A stretch of DNA of 64,000 bases from CAVQBC01 sp963710665. Lineage in GTDB: Bacteria; Actinomycetota; Thermoleophilia; Solirubrobacterales; Solirubrobacteraceae. Both the position numbers and the translations under genes were made by a program. The DNA lies in assembly GCA_963710665.1 (NCBI GenBank), contig CAVQBC010000003.1, positions 1,054,001-1,118,000 on the forward strand, written 5' to 3'. Below the pieces are notes generated by a model. The model was not told where the DNA came from, ran no database searches, and saw only the letters and a program-made list of their open reading frames with translations. This document shows positions 1-7,921 of this stretch, in pieces (positions within the stretch are counted from its first letter, which is position 1; every line of letters begins with the position of its first letter).

Positions 1-1
1 G

Positions 2-319
2 GAGCTCGCGCTCACGGGAACGAGCGTCCCGCGGACGCTGAGCGTGCGCACGCTGCTCAGCCGCGGCGTCACGGTGCGGTTCACCGCGCCGGCCCGCACG
101 AAGGTGGTGCGGATGCAGCTCGTCCGCAACGGCTCCAAGAAGCCGGTGGTGAAGGTGTTCGTCAAGGCCAAGGCCGGCAAGACGAAGCTGCACCTCCGCC
201 AGAAGCCGCTCATCCGCGCCCTGCGCAAGGGCGGGAAGTTCCGGCTCCACCTGACCCCGGGCGTGAGCCGCAAGGACCTCGGCGCCACGACGGTCAAGCG
301 CATCACCATCCGGCGCTAG
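2..319 (+). CDS. C-terminal part of a secreted/surface-type protein (partial)
   Basis: The reading frame is open from the window edge to a TAG at 317-319, so this is the end of a longer gene; the GTG at 44 is only an internal codon. About 105 residues are visible: beta-strand-like, rich in Lys, Arg, Val and Thr, with alternating hydrophobic positions as in the C-terminal beta-sandwich repeats of large actinobacterial extracellular proteins. I recognise no named family. A strong hairpin follows. What the full protein does cannot be told from this fragment. Confidence 0.6.
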   Translation, partial: ELALTGTSVPRTLSVRTLLSRGVTVRFTAPARTKVVRMQLVRNGSKKPVVKVFVKAKAGKTKLHLRQKPLIRALRKGGKFRLHLTPGVSRKDLGATTVKRITIRR

Positions 320-341
320 CCGGAGCCACGGGTTCAGGACG

Positions 342-370
342 CTGCCGGCCCGCCCTCGGCGGGCCGGCAG
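342..370 (+). terminator. Rho-independent-type hairpin after the first gene
   Basis: A perfect 13-bp GC stem (342-354 with 358-370) has a CTC loop and is followed by a weak T-containing tail. It lies 22 bases after the stop codon and separates the partial gene from the LigD cluster. The lack of a long T-run is usual at this GC content. Confidence 0.75.
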
Positions 371-393
371 TCGTTTCCGGTAGACATTCCTGC

Positions 394-987
394 ATGGCGG
401 ACGACAAGCTCGAGCGCTATCGCTCCAAGCGCGACTTCGACCGCACCAGCGAGCCCTCGGGGCGCGGGGGCCGCAAGGGGCGCGGGAAGGAGCCGCGCTT
501 CGTCATCCAGAAGCACGCCGCGAGCTCGCTGCACTACGACCTGCGCCTGGAGGCCGGCGACGTGCTGAAGTCCTGGGCCGTGCCCAAGGGCCCGTCGACC
601 GACCCGCGCGAGAAGCGCCTGGCCGTGGAGGTCGAGGACCACCCGCTCGACTACGCCGACTTCGAGGGCGCGATCGGGGAGGGCTACGGCGAGGGGCAGG
701 TCATCGTCTGGGACCGCGGCACCTACCGCAACCTGACCGAGCGCGACGGCGACGCGGTGGACGTCGAGCGGGCGATCGCCGACGGGCACCTCTCGTTCTG
801 GCTCGAGGGCGAGAAGCTGCGCGGCGGGTACACGCTCCAGCGGACTCGCGGCGGGGCCAAGCCGCAGTGGCTGCTGATCAAGCGCCGCGACGAGGGCGCC
901 GACGCCCGGCGCAACCCGGTCTCGAGCGAGCCGGCCTCGGTCCTCAGCGGCCGCACCGTGGAGGACATCGCGAGCGAGGAGCAGTGA
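394..987 (+). CDS. LigD-type 3'-phosphoesterase domain protein (stand-alone)
   Basis: 197 residues, covering only the phosphoesterase (PE) module of bacterial LigD, which trims 3' ends (ribonucleotides, 3'-phosphates) during non-homologous end joining. The metal site is visible: His41, His47 and Asp49 in QKHAASSLHYDLRLE, and His83 in VEDHPLDY, one residue off the P. aeruginosa LigD set. A basic N-terminal arm (residues 5-35) precedes it. The ATG at 394 has a TAGACA box 7 bases upstream and no Shine-Dalgarno, suggesting a leaderless start. It overlaps the ligase gene by GTGA, so the two are probably translationally coupled. Confidence 0.9.
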   Translation: MADDKLERYRSKRDFDRTSEPSGRGGRKGRGKEPRFVIQKHAASSLHYDLRLEAGDVLKSWAVPKGPSTDPREKRLAVEVEDHPLDYADFEGAIGEGYGEGQVIVWDRGTYRNLTERDGDAVDVERAIADGHLSFWLEGEKLRGGYTLQRTRGGAKPQWLLIKRRDEGADARRNPVSSEPASVLSGRTVEDIASEEQ

Positions 988-1958
988 GCGAGGATCCCTT
1001 CGCCCGGCTCACGGAGGCGGAGCGCGGCAAGCTGCGCCCGGCGCCGCGGCCCGACAAGGTGACGCCGATGAAGGCGGTGCTCACCGACGAGCGCTTCTCG
1101 GACCCGGAGTGGATCTACGAGCGCAAGCTGGACGGCATCCGCTGCGTGGCGATCAAGGCCGACAAGCGCGTGCGGCTGCTGTCGCGCAACGACCTCAGCC
1201 TCAACGGCCGCTTCCCGGAGATCGTCGACGCGCTCGAGCGCGACGAGGCGACGGACTTCGTGGTCGACGGCGAGGTCGTCGCGTTCGCGGGCAGCCAGAC
1301 GAGCTTCGGCCGCCTCACCCAGCGCGGAGAGCGTCACGTGGCGGTCTTCTACTACGTCTTCGACCTGCCCTACCTCGCCGGGCACGACACGACCGCGCTC
1401 CCGCTGCGGGCGCGCAAGGCGCTGCTGCGCCGCGCGCTGCACTTCCACGGTCCGGTGCGGCTGACCCCGCACCGCAACCGCGACGGCGAGGCGCTCTACC
1501 GCGAGGCGTGCCGGAAGGGGTGGGAGGGCGTGATCGCCAAGCGCGCCGACGCTCCGTACACGCGCGGGCGCTCCCACGACTGGCTGAAGTTCAAGTGCTC
1601 GGCCGAGCAGGAGCTCGTGATCGGCGGGTTCACCGCGCCGCGCGGCTCGCGCACCGACCTCGGCGCGCTGCTCGTCGGCCACTTCGACGACGGCCGCCTG
1701 CGCTACGCGGGCAAGGTCGGCACCGGCTTCTCGCACGCCACCCTGCGCGACCTCGCCGGCCGGCTCGGCCCGCTGCGCCGCGAGGACTCCCCGTTCGCCG
1801 ACGAGATCCGCGAGCGGTCCATCACGTGGGTGGAGCCGGAGCTCGTGGCCCAGGTCGGGTTCTCGGAGTGGACGCGCGACGGGCGCCTGCGCCACCCGCG
1901 CTTCCTGGGGCTGCGCGACGACAAGGACGCGCGCGAGGTCGTCCGCGAGAGGCCATGA
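984..1958 (+). CDS. ATP-dependent DNA ligase, LigD ligase domain
   Basis: 324 residues starting at GTG 984, which overlaps the stop of the phosphoesterase gene; upstream in-frame sequence lies inside that gene and is non-homologous. The adenylation lysine is Lys48 in ERKLDGIR (motif I). Motif III is FVVDGEVVAF and motif IV EGVIAKRADAPY, followed by WLKFKC and an OB-fold domain. It seals nicks with ATP, probably in end joining with its neighbours. Length matches the ligase module of LigD alone. It overlaps the next gene by ATGA. Confidence 0.92.
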   Translation: MSEDPFARLTEAERGKLRPAPRPDKVTPMKAVLTDERFSDPEWIYERKLDGIRCVAIKADKRVRLLSRNDLSLNGRFPEIVDALERDEATDFVVDGEVVAFAGSQTSFGRLTQRGERHVAVFYYVFDLPYLAGHDTTALPLRARKALLRRALHFHGPVRLTPHRNRDGEALYREACRKGWEGVIAKRADAPYTRGRSHDWLKFKCSAEQELVIGGFTAPRGSRTDLGALLVGHFDDGRLRYAGKVGTGFSHATLRDLAGRLGPLRREDSPFADEIRERSITWVEPELVAQVGFSEWTRDGRLRHPRFLGLRDDKDAREVVRERP

Positions 1959-2866
1959 CGGACTCCGTCAAGGCGGGCCGCCGCGAGGTCGAGATCAGCC
2001 ACGCCGATCGCGTGATGTTCTCGGACGCGGGCCTGACCAAGCTCGACCTCGCCCGCCACTACGCCGACGTGGCCGGCGTGATGGTCCCCCACGTGCGCGA
2101 GCACCCGCTCGCGCTGCACAGCTACCCGCAGGGCGCCGGCGGTCCCGGCTACTTCGTCAAGGACCGGCCGAAGCACTTCCCGGACTGGGTCCCCACGGTC
2201 GCGGTGCCCAAGCGCGAGGGCGGCACGATCCACCAGGTGATGGCCAACGACGCGGCCACGCTCGTCTACCTCGCGGGCCAGAACGTGATCACCCCGCACC
2301 TGCTGCTCGCCCGCGCCGACCAGCTCGAGCGCCCGGACCGCCTCGTGTTCGACCTCGACCCCTCGACCGAGCGCTTCGACGAGGTGCGCGCGACGGCGCG
2401 GCTGCTCGGCGACCTCCTGGAGGACATCGGCCTGGCGCCGTTCGCGATGACCACCGGGTCGCGGGGGCTGCACGTCGTGACGCCGCTGCGCCGCACCGCC
2501 GACTTCGACGAGGTGCGCGCCTTCACCCGCGAGGTCGCCGAGGCGCTGGTCGCCGAGGACCCCGACCGCCTCACGATCGAGCAGCGCCGCAACCGCCGCG
2601 GCGAGCGGATCTTCGTCGACATCGGGCGCAACGCCTACGGCCAGCACGCCGTCGCGCCCTACGCGGTGCGCCCGCGCCCCAACGCTCCGGTCGCCACGCC
2701 GCTGCGCTGGGAGGAGCTCGACGACGAGGACCTCGACCCGCAGGGCTGGACGATCCAGACGATCGGCGCGCGCCTCGCCGACGGCGGCGACCCGTGGGCG
2801 GGGATGGGGCGCCACGCCCGCGCGCTCGGGCCGGCGCAGAAGGCGCTCGCGCGCCGCGCCTCCTAG
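1955..2866 (+). CDS. LigD-type primase/polymerase domain protein
   Basis: 303 residues, the archaeo-eukaryotic primase (AEP) module of LigD that adds nucleotides, often ribonucleotides, at breaks. The catalytic Asp pair is Asp133/Asp135 in VFDLDPS, and the family motif TTGSRGLHVVTPL binds the nucleotide. ATG 1955 overlaps the ligase stop. Together the three genes give the order PE-ligase-polymerase, the order seen in fused Pseudomonas LigD, but split. No Ku gene is visible in the window. The 3' end overlaps the convergent HAD gene by 4 bases. Confidence 0.92.
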   Translation: MTDSVKAGRREVEISHADRVMFSDAGLTKLDLARHYADVAGVMVPHVREHPLALHSYPQGAGGPGYFVKDRPKHFPDWVPTVAVPKREGGTIHQVMANDAATLVYLAGQNVITPHLLLARADQLERPDRLVFDLDPSTERFDEVRATARLLGDLLEDIGLAPFAMTTGSRGLHVVTPLRRTADFDEVRAFTREVAEALVAEDPDRLTIEQRRNRRGERIFVDIGRNAYGQHAVAPYAVRPRPNAPVATPLRWEELDDEDLDPQGWTIQTIGARLADGGDPWAGMGRHARALGPAQKALARRAS

Positions 2867-3555
2867 GCCATCACGCGCGCGAGCGCGGCGAAGTCCGCCA
2901 CCTCGAGATCGGGGAGGTAGGGCTTCTCGCCGAACGGCCGCCCGCGGCGGTTGACGAACGCGGTCCGCATCCCGAACGCCTTCGCCCCCACGCAGTCGAA
3001 CTCGTGGTTGGCGACGAAGAGGACGTCGTCCGGTGCGCGTCCGATGAGGTCGCACGCCTTCCGGTAGGTGGCGACGTGCGGCTTGAAGCTGCTCGCCTCG
3101 GCGACCGAGATCGCGTGGTCGAACGGGAAGCCGACGTGCTCGACGCCCCGCGCGAGCATGTCGCGGTCGCCGTTGGAGAGGACCACGAGCGCATAGCGCT
3201 CGTGCAGATCGGTGAGCGCGCGGATGACGTCGGGGAAGGGGTCCAGCCGCTCGATCGCGGCGACGAGGTCCTCGACCTCGGCCCGCGTGGCCGTCACGCC
3301 CGCCCGCTCCAGCGTGTGCGCCACCGCGCGGTGGCCGATCTCGCGGTAGGGCGTGTGCTCGCGGTGCAGCAGCGCGTCGATCATCGAGTTCTCGAAGTGC
3401 GTGCGCCGCCACCACGTGACCACGCGGTCCGGGCGCCCCTCGTAGCCCTTCGCCTCGAGGAACGGCGTGATGGCTTCCACCAGGCCGCCCTGCATGTCGA
3501 CGACCGTGCCGTAGAAGTCGAACATCAGGGTGCTGACGGGCGGCGGTCCGCTCAT
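2863..3555 (-). CDS. HAD-superfamily hydrolase, 2-haloacid dehalogenase-like
   Basis: 230 residues. The nucleophile is Asp13 in MFDFYGTVVD; motif II Ser/Asn is in VVLSNGD, motif III Lys in SSFKPH, and the acidic loop is FVANHEFDCVGAKAFGMRTAFVNR. The FDxYGT form and the C-terminal loop match L-2-haloacid dehalogenase-type members, which use an Asp-ester to cleave C-halogen or related bonds; the true substrate is unknown. The ATG at 3555 is chosen because the family begins there. A TAGCCT box lies 10 bases upstream. It is divergent from the CoA-transferase. Confidence 0.85.
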   Translation of the reverse strand: MSGPPPVSTLMFDFYGTVVDMQGGLVEAITPFLEAKGYEGRPDRVVTWWRRTHFENSMIDALLHREHTPYREIGHRAVAHTLERAGVTATRAEVEDLVAAIERLDPFPDVIRALTDLHERYALVVLSNGDRDMLARGVEHVGFPFDHAISVAEASSFKPHVATYRKACDLIGRAPDDVLFVANHEFDCVGAKAFGMRTAFVNRRGRPFGEKPYLPDLEVADFAALARVMA

Positions 3556-3596
3556 GGAGCCGGGGAGGCTAGGGGAGGCCGCGGCGGAGGAGCGCC

Positions 3597-3602
3597 TAGG
3601 AT
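3597..3602 (+). promoter_or_regulatory. -10 box of a leaderless promoter (CoA-transferase)
   Basis: TAGGAT ends 8 bases before the ATG at 3611, with no Shine-Dalgarno between. Transcription would begin at or next to the start codon. Confidence 0.5.
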
Positions 3603-3610
3603 CGCGCGCC

Positions 3611-4753
3611 ATGGACGGAGACGGCCTGCCCCTGCGCGACCTGCGGGTCGTGAGCCTCGAGCACGCGGTCGCGGCGCCGCTGTGCACCCGCCACCTCGCC
3701 GATCTCGGCGCCGACGTGGTCAAGGTCGAGCACCCCGGCGGCGGGGACCTCGCGCGCGGCTACGACTCGGTGGTCGCCGGGCAGTCGGCGTACTTCGTGT
3801 GGGCCAACCGCGGCAAGCGCAGCGTCGCGCTCGACCTCAAGCGCGCGGACGACCTCGCCACGCTCGGCGCGCTGCTCGACCGCGCGGACGTGTTCGTCCA
3901 CAACCTCGGCCCCGGTGCGGTGGAGCGGCTCGGCCTCGGCCGCGAGGCGGTCGCCGCGGGCCGGCCGCGGCTGATCGACTGCGCGATCTCGGGCTACGGC
4001 GCCGACGGGCCCTACCGCGACCGCAAGGCGTTCGACCTCCTGGTGCAGGGCGAGGCCGGGCTGATGTCGGTCACCGGCACCGCGGAGGAGCCCTGCAAGG
4101 TGGGCATCTCGGTCGCCGACATGTGCGCGGGGATGTACGCGCTGTCCTCGATCCTCGCGGCGCTGCGCGAGCGCGACCGCACCGGCGACGGGACGTTCAT
4201 CGACGTCTCGCTCCTCAACTGCCTCGCCGAGTGGATGATGGCCCCGGCCTACCACGAGCTCTACGGCGACGGCCCGCCGGCTCGCACCGGCGCGCGGCAC
4301 AACATGATGGTCCCGTACGGCATCTACGCGGTGGGGGACGGCCGGCAGGTCAACCTCGCGGTGCAGTCCGAGGGCCAGTGGCGGCGGCTGTGCGCGGACG
4401 TGCTCCGCCGCCCGGAGCTCACGGACGACCCGCGGTACGCGACCAACGAGGCGCGCGTGCGCCACCGCGACACGCTCGAGGCGCTGCTGGAGGCCGAGCT
4501 GTCGCGGCTCGGTCCCGAGGAGTCCGAGCGGCGGCTGCGCGAGGCGGACATCCCGGTGGGCGCGGTCAACGACCTCGCGGGGCTGCTCGACCACCCGCAG
4601 CTGCGCGAGCGCTGGTTCGAGGCGGGCTCGCCGGGCGGCCCGGTCCGTGCGCTGCGGCCCCCGTTCCGGCTCGACGGGGTCACCCCGCGGCCCGGCGCGG
4701 TGCCCGCCCTGGGCGAGCACACCGACGAGGTCCGCGCCGAGCTTCGCGGCTAG
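3611..4753 (+). CDS. CaiB/BaiF family (type III) CoA-transferase
   Basis: 380 residues. The N-terminal Rossmann half (DLRVVSLEHAVAAPLCTRHLADLGADVVKVE), the CNKR-like ANRGKRS motif and the catalytic Asp, Asp170 in ISVADMCAGMY, are present. The C-terminal LGEHTDEV motif is also typical. Family members move CoA between acyl groups. The SLLNCLAEWM stretch is a feature of subtypes acting on short branched or dicarboxylic acids, so the substrate is open. It starts at ATG 3611, with a leaderless-type TAGGAT box upstream; the longer in-frame extension to 3530 is unlike the family. It is convergent with the exonuclease gene, with overlapping stops. Confidence 0.9.
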   Translation: MDGDGLPLRDLRVVSLEHAVAAPLCTRHLADLGADVVKVEHPGGGDLARGYDSVVAGQSAYFVWANRGKRSVALDLKRADDLATLGALLDRADVFVHNLGPGAVERLGLGREAVAAGRPRLIDCAISGYGADGPYRDRKAFDLLVQGEAGLMSVTGTAEEPCKVGISVADMCAGMYALSSILAALRERDRTGDGTFIDVSLLNCLAEWMMAPAYHELYGDGPPARTGARHNMMVPYGIYAVGDGRQVNLAVQSEGQWRRLCADVLRRPELTDDPRYATNEARVRHRDTLEALLEAELSRLGPEESERRLREADIPVGAVNDLAGLLDHPQLRERWFEAGSPGGPVRALRPPFRLDGVTPRPGAVPALGEHTDEVRAELRG

Positions 4754-5601
4754 AGCCCCTCGAGCCGGTCGGCCAGCCGGTTCATCCCCAGCTCGCGCGC
4801 GGCGGGCGCGCCGGTGGCGGGGTCGGTGGTCCGGTCGGCGGGGCGGTCGACCGGGATCGTGCGCAGCGTGGCGATGTCGAGGAACATGCGCAGCTCGTCG
4901 GCCTGCTCGATCAGCGCCCGCCGCACCGAGGGCTTCTCGCGGATCGCGCCGAGGATCACGTGCTCGAGGTCGCCCTTGCGCTGCAGCAGGTCGGCCGCGG
5001 TCTTGGCGCCGATGCCCTTGGCGCCCGGGAGCCCGTCGGACGGGTCGCCGCGCAGCGCGATGAAGTCCGGCACCTGCTCGGGCGCCACGCCGTAGAACTC
5101 CTTGACCTCCTCCGGGCCCATGTCGTCCGGGCCCTCCTGGCGCGCGCGCTGGAGCAGCACGCGGGTGTGCCCGGTCGCGCACTGCAGCAGGTCGCGGTCG
5201 CCGGTGAGGATCAGCGTCTCGCCGCCCGCCGCCTCCTCGGCGAGGGCCAGCGAGTGCAGCAGGTCGTCGGCCTCCAGCGCGTCGTGGACGACGACGTGCC
5301 ACCCGAGCGCCTCGTAGAAGGCGGGCGCGCGCTCCCACTGCGCCCGCAGCGGGTCGGGCATCGGCGGGCGGTCGGCGTGGTAGCCGGGGAACGCGTCGAC
5401 CCGGTAGGCGGCGTCCTCCTGGCCGAAGCACATCGCGACGGCGCGCGGCTTGTAGCGCTCGACGCACCACAGGACCTGGTTGACCGAGCCGAGCAGCGCG
5501 TTGACGGGCGTGCCGTCGGCGTCGGTGATGGAGTCCGGGAGGGCGAAGAAGGCCCGGTAGAGCAGGTGCGGCGCGTCGGTGACGAGGAGGGGGGCAGCCA
5601 T
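4750..5601 (-). CDS. 5'-3' exonuclease / flap endonuclease (PolA-N domain family)
   Basis: 283 residues, equal to the N-terminal exonuclease domain of DNA polymerase I as a free-standing protein (ExoIX/YpcP type). Metal-binding acids are seen in LVTDAPHLLYRAFF, VHDALEADDLL and LTGDRDLLQC. The helix-hairpin-helix region is RGDPSDGLPGAKGIGAKTA. It removes 5' flaps and RNA primers or helps repair. The ATG at 5601 has a TATCCT box 8 bases upstream (5615-5610) that overlaps the -10 box of the divergent MaoC gene. Confidence 0.9.
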   Translation of the reverse strand: MAAPLLVTDAPHLLYRAFFALPDSITDADGTPVNALLGSVNQVLWCVERYKPRAVAMCFGQEDAAYRVDAFPGYHADRPPMPDPLRAQWERAPAFYEALGWHVVVHDALEADDLLHSLALAEEAAGGETLILTGDRDLLQCATGHTRVLLQRARQEGPDDMGPEEVKEFYGVAPEQVPDFIALRGDPSDGLPGAKGIGAKTAADLLQRKGDLEHVILGAIREKPSVRRALIEQADELRMFLDIATLRTIPVDRPADRTTDPATGAPAARELGMNRLADRLEGL

Positions 5602-5609
5602 GGACGCGC

Positions 5610-5619
5610 AGGATAAGGT
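5610..5619. promoter_or_regulatory. Overlapping divergent -10 boxes
   Basis: The ten bases AGGATAAGGT hold TATCCT on the minus strand (5615-5610, 8 bases before ATG 5601) and TAAGGT on the plus strand (5614-5619, 8 bases before ATG 5628). The two promoters cannot be occupied at once, implying mutual exclusion of exonuclease and hydratase transcription. Confidence 0.5.
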
Positions 5620-5627
5620 GCCTCGCC

Positions 5628-6092
5628 ATGCGCACGATCACCGGACTCGAGGAGCTCAAACGGGCCGAGGGCGAGACGCTCGGCACATCCGACTGGCACC
5701 GCGTCACCCAGGACGCGGTCAACGCGTTCGCCGACGTCACCGGCGACCACCAGTGGATCCACACCGATCCCACCCGCGCGGCCGAGACGCCCTTCGGCGG
5801 CACGATCGCCCACGGCTACTACACGCTGTCGCTCGCGCCGCGGCTCTCGGAGGAGATCCTGAGCCTCCAGGGCTTCGCGTTCGGCGTCAACTACGGCCTC
5901 AACAAGGTCCGGTTCCCCACCCCCATGCCGGTCGGCGAGCGGGTGCGCATGACCGCCAAGCTCGCCGGGCTGGAGGAGATCCCGGGCGGCGCGCAGATCA
6001 TGCTGGAGCTCACCTTCGAGCGCGAGGGCGGGGACAAGCCGGTCTGCGTGGCCGAGTCGCTGGCCCGCGTCTACGCGGGCGAGCCGTCCTAG
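5628..6092 (+). CDS. MaoC-like (R)-specific enoyl-CoA hydratase
   Basis: 154 residues with a single hot-dog fold. The hydratase-2 motif is clear: Asp and His in TGDHQWIHTDPTRA, then FGGTIAHGYYTLSL. Such enzymes hydrate trans-2-enoyl-CoA in fatty acid or PHA metabolism. It lies next to a CoA-transferase, with a PHB-depolymerase-like gene 42 kb away, so a role in short acyl-CoA metabolism is plausible. The start has a TAAGGT box 8 bases upstream and no Shine-Dalgarno. Confidence 0.9.
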   Translation: MRTITGLEELKRAEGETLGTSDWHRVTQDAVNAFADVTGDHQWIHTDPTRAAETPFGGTIAHGYYTLSLAPRLSEEILSLQGFAFGVNYGLNKVRFPTPMPVGERVRMTAKLAGLEEIPGGAQIMLELTFEREGGDKPVCVAESLARVYAGEPS

Positions 6093-6186
6093 CCGGCCGC
6101 CTCGGCGATCAGGCGCGGGGAGACCTCCCAGAGCCGGTCGGCGTTGTCGGGTCGAGCGCGTAGAGCTCCGCGAGCACCGCCGTATC
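6089..6186 (-). pseudogene. Decayed 3' end of a lost minus-strand gene
   Basis: Read on the minus strand, 6186 to about 6150 encodes DTAVLAELYALD; after a one-base frameshift the reading continues as DNADRLWEVSPRLIAEAAG and ends at a TAG (6091-6089) that overlaps the MaoC stop. Codon use is coding-like, the frame is broken, and there is no start or remaining N-terminal part. I take it as the tail of a gene removed when the sensor-kinase segment arrived. The family is not recognised. Confidence 0.45.
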
Positions 6187-6245
6187 AGGCCACGACGTAG
6201 GCTCCCTGGACGATCTCCCATCGTGATCAGAGTGCCGAGTCGGGC

Positions 6246-7781
6246 ATGACGGTTGGCGGGTTCACCTCGCGCCGTATGGCGACGGGTCTGATCATCGGTG
6301 CGGCGGCGATCGCGGTGGTGACCGCTCTCATCGCCGGCCTGAAGCAGTTCGTCGATCCGCTCGGCCTCACCGCCTTGTACCTCTTCGCGATTCTCCCGGT
6401 CGCGATCGGCTGGGGCTTCTGGGTTGCCGGGATCGTCGTCGTCGCGTCATTTCTGACGTTCGCGTTCTTCTTCGTCCCTCCGCTGCACAGCGTCCGGATC
6501 GCCGACTCGGAGACCGCGGCGGCCCTGGTGATCTCGCTCGTGGCGGCGTACGTCGTCAGTGAGCTCGCGCGACGGGCACACGCACGCGCCGGCGAGGCGC
6601 GGATGCGCGCCCAGGACGCTGAAAGGGCCCAGCAGGAGCTCCGCCGGCTCGCGGACGAGCAAGCGGCGCTGCGGCGCGTCGCGACGCTGGTGGCTCAGGC
6701 GGTTCCGACCGCCGAGGTCTTCGAGGCCGTCACGCGGGAGGTCGGCCTGCGATGCGACGCCGACCTTGCGCGGATGGAGCGCTTCGAGCCGGATCGCACG
6801 GTGACGGCGGTCGCCGCCTGGAGCCGGAGCGGCGACGGCGAGTTGGCGATCGGTCGGCGCTTTGCGCTGGAGGGCGCCAGCATCGCCGGTCAGGTACTCG
6901 AGGCCGGCCGGCCGGCGCGCGTGGACACGTTCGAAGGCGCGACAGGACCGATCGCGAGCGAGGCCCGAGCGCTGGGCATCCGCTCGTCAGTCGGGTGTCC
7001 GATCACCGTCGGCGGGCGGACGTGGGGCGTGATCGCCGCGTCCAAGAAGGGCGAGGCCTCGTTCCCGCCGAGCATCGAGTCGGGGATCGCGGACTTCACC
7101 GAGCTTGTCGCGGCGGCGGTCTCGAATGCCGAGAGCCAGGCTGAGCTGAGGGCATCGCGTGCGAGGGTCGTCGCCACCGCCGATGAGACGCGGCGCCAGA
7201 TCGAGCGCAACCTCCACGACGGAGCTCAGCAGCGCCTGGTCTCGCTCGCGCTGCAGCTGCGGGCGGCGCAGGCGGCGGCACCGCCGGAGCTCGGCGAGTT
7301 CGACGCGGAGCTCGACCGCGTCGCCGCCGGGCTCGCCGACCTCGTCGAGGACCTCCGCGAGTTCGCTCGTGGAATCCACCCGGCGATCCTGGCCCAGGGC
7401 GGCCTCGGCCCGGCGTTGCGCGCGCTGGCCCGCCACTCCCCGGTGCCCGCGCAGGTCGACGTGCGCACGGAGGGCCGGCTACCGGAACCGCTCGAGGTGG
7501 GCGCGTACTACGTGGTCTCGGAGGCGCTCACGAATGCCGCCAAGCACGCCATCGCGTCTGCCATCACCGTCGAGGTCAGGTCCGTCGACGGTGCGTTGCT
7601 CGTGTCGGTGCGCGACGACGGGGTCGGCGGCGCGGAGGTCGGTCACGGCTCGGGCCTCGTCGGCCTCAGGGATCGCGTCGAGGCGCTCGGTGGCCGCATC
7701 TCGGTCGAGAGCCCGCCAGGCGCGGGCACGTCGGTGCGAGCGGAGCTGCCCCTTGCCGACGCCGGCCTCTGGTCTCCGTGA
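6246..7781 (+). CDS. Sensor histidine kinase (membrane, GAF, HisKA_3, HATPase)
   Basis: 511 residues. Three to four membrane helices lie at 13-107 (DUF4118/KdpD-like), a coiled linker at 110-145, a GAF domain at about 150-297, and a NarL-family dimerisation domain with phospho-acceptor His324 in RRQIERNLHDGAQQRL. The ATPase domain follows, with the N-box EALTNAAKHA and GSGLVGLRDRVEALGG. It should sense a cytoplasmic or membrane signal and phosphorylate a LuxR-type regulator, but no response regulator is adjacent. Base use looks less GC-extreme than its neighbours and gene debris flanks it, both hints of acquisition. Confidence 0.9.
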   Translation: MTVGGFTSRRMATGLIIGAAAIAVVTALIAGLKQFVDPLGLTALYLFAILPVAIGWGFWVAGIVVVASFLTFAFFFVPPLHSVRIADSETAAALVISLVAAYVVSELARRAHARAGEARMRAQDAERAQQELRRLADEQAALRRVATLVAQAVPTAEVFEAVTREVGLRCDADLARMERFEPDRTVTAVAAWSRSGDGELAIGRRFALEGASIAGQVLEAGRPARVDTFEGATGPIASEARALGIRSSVGCPITVGGRTWGVIAASKKGEASFPPSIESGIADFTELVAAAVSNAESQAELRASRARVVATADETRRQIERNLHDGAQQRLVSLALQLRAAQAAAPPELGEFDAELDRVAAGLADLVEDLREFARGIHPAILAQGGLGPALRALARHSPVPAQVDVRTEGRLPEPLEVGAYYVVSEALTNAAKHAIASAITVEVRSVDGALLVSVRDDGVGGAEVGHGSGLVGLRDRVEALGGRISVESPPGAGTSVRAELPLADAGLWSP

Positions 7782-7818
7782 AGTGGAGGCATTCCGAGGA
7801 TCCCTCCGCTCTGGTCCG

Positions 7819-7920
7819 ATGGCGACGCGAAGGACCGATGGCGCATCCGAGCAGGCGCGCAAGACCCTCGGGCTGCTGATGGACGGGCGGCGCCACGGCG
7901 CGGCCGCGGAGGCGGGCTGA
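7819..7920 (+). CDS. Doubtful 33-residue ORF, possible gene remnant
   Basis: An ATG at 7819 opens a short frame (MATRRTDGASEQARK... ending MDGRRHGAAAEAG) that stops one base before the lactonase start. It has no clear ribosome site of its own. It may be the tail of a gene whose front was lost at the right edge of the sensor-kinase insert, or chance. No family recognised. Confidence 0.2.
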   Translation: MATRRTDGASEQARKTLGLLMDGRRHGAAAEAG

Positions 7921-7921
7921 C

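Noticed and set aside
984..1958. Frameshift errors as the cause of the split LigD
   Set aside because: Each boundary is a clean stop/start overlap (GTGA, ATGA) with domain limits at the right place, which random frameshifts would not give twice.
4190..4240. Apparent Asp-to-Asn loss of the catalytic residue in the CoA-transferase (VSLLNCLAEW)
   Set aside because: Alignment from memory with formyl-CoA transferase puts the catalytic Asp169 in the earlier GD-x3-GM motif, which here is Asp170 in SVADMCAGMY and is intact.
2794..5616. Long open frames antisense to or out of frame with good genes, such as the 940-codon frame here and similar ones elsewhere
   Set aside because: High GC removes stop codons; these frames have low-complexity Arg/Ala/Gly-rich translations and lie over genes with clear family motifs.
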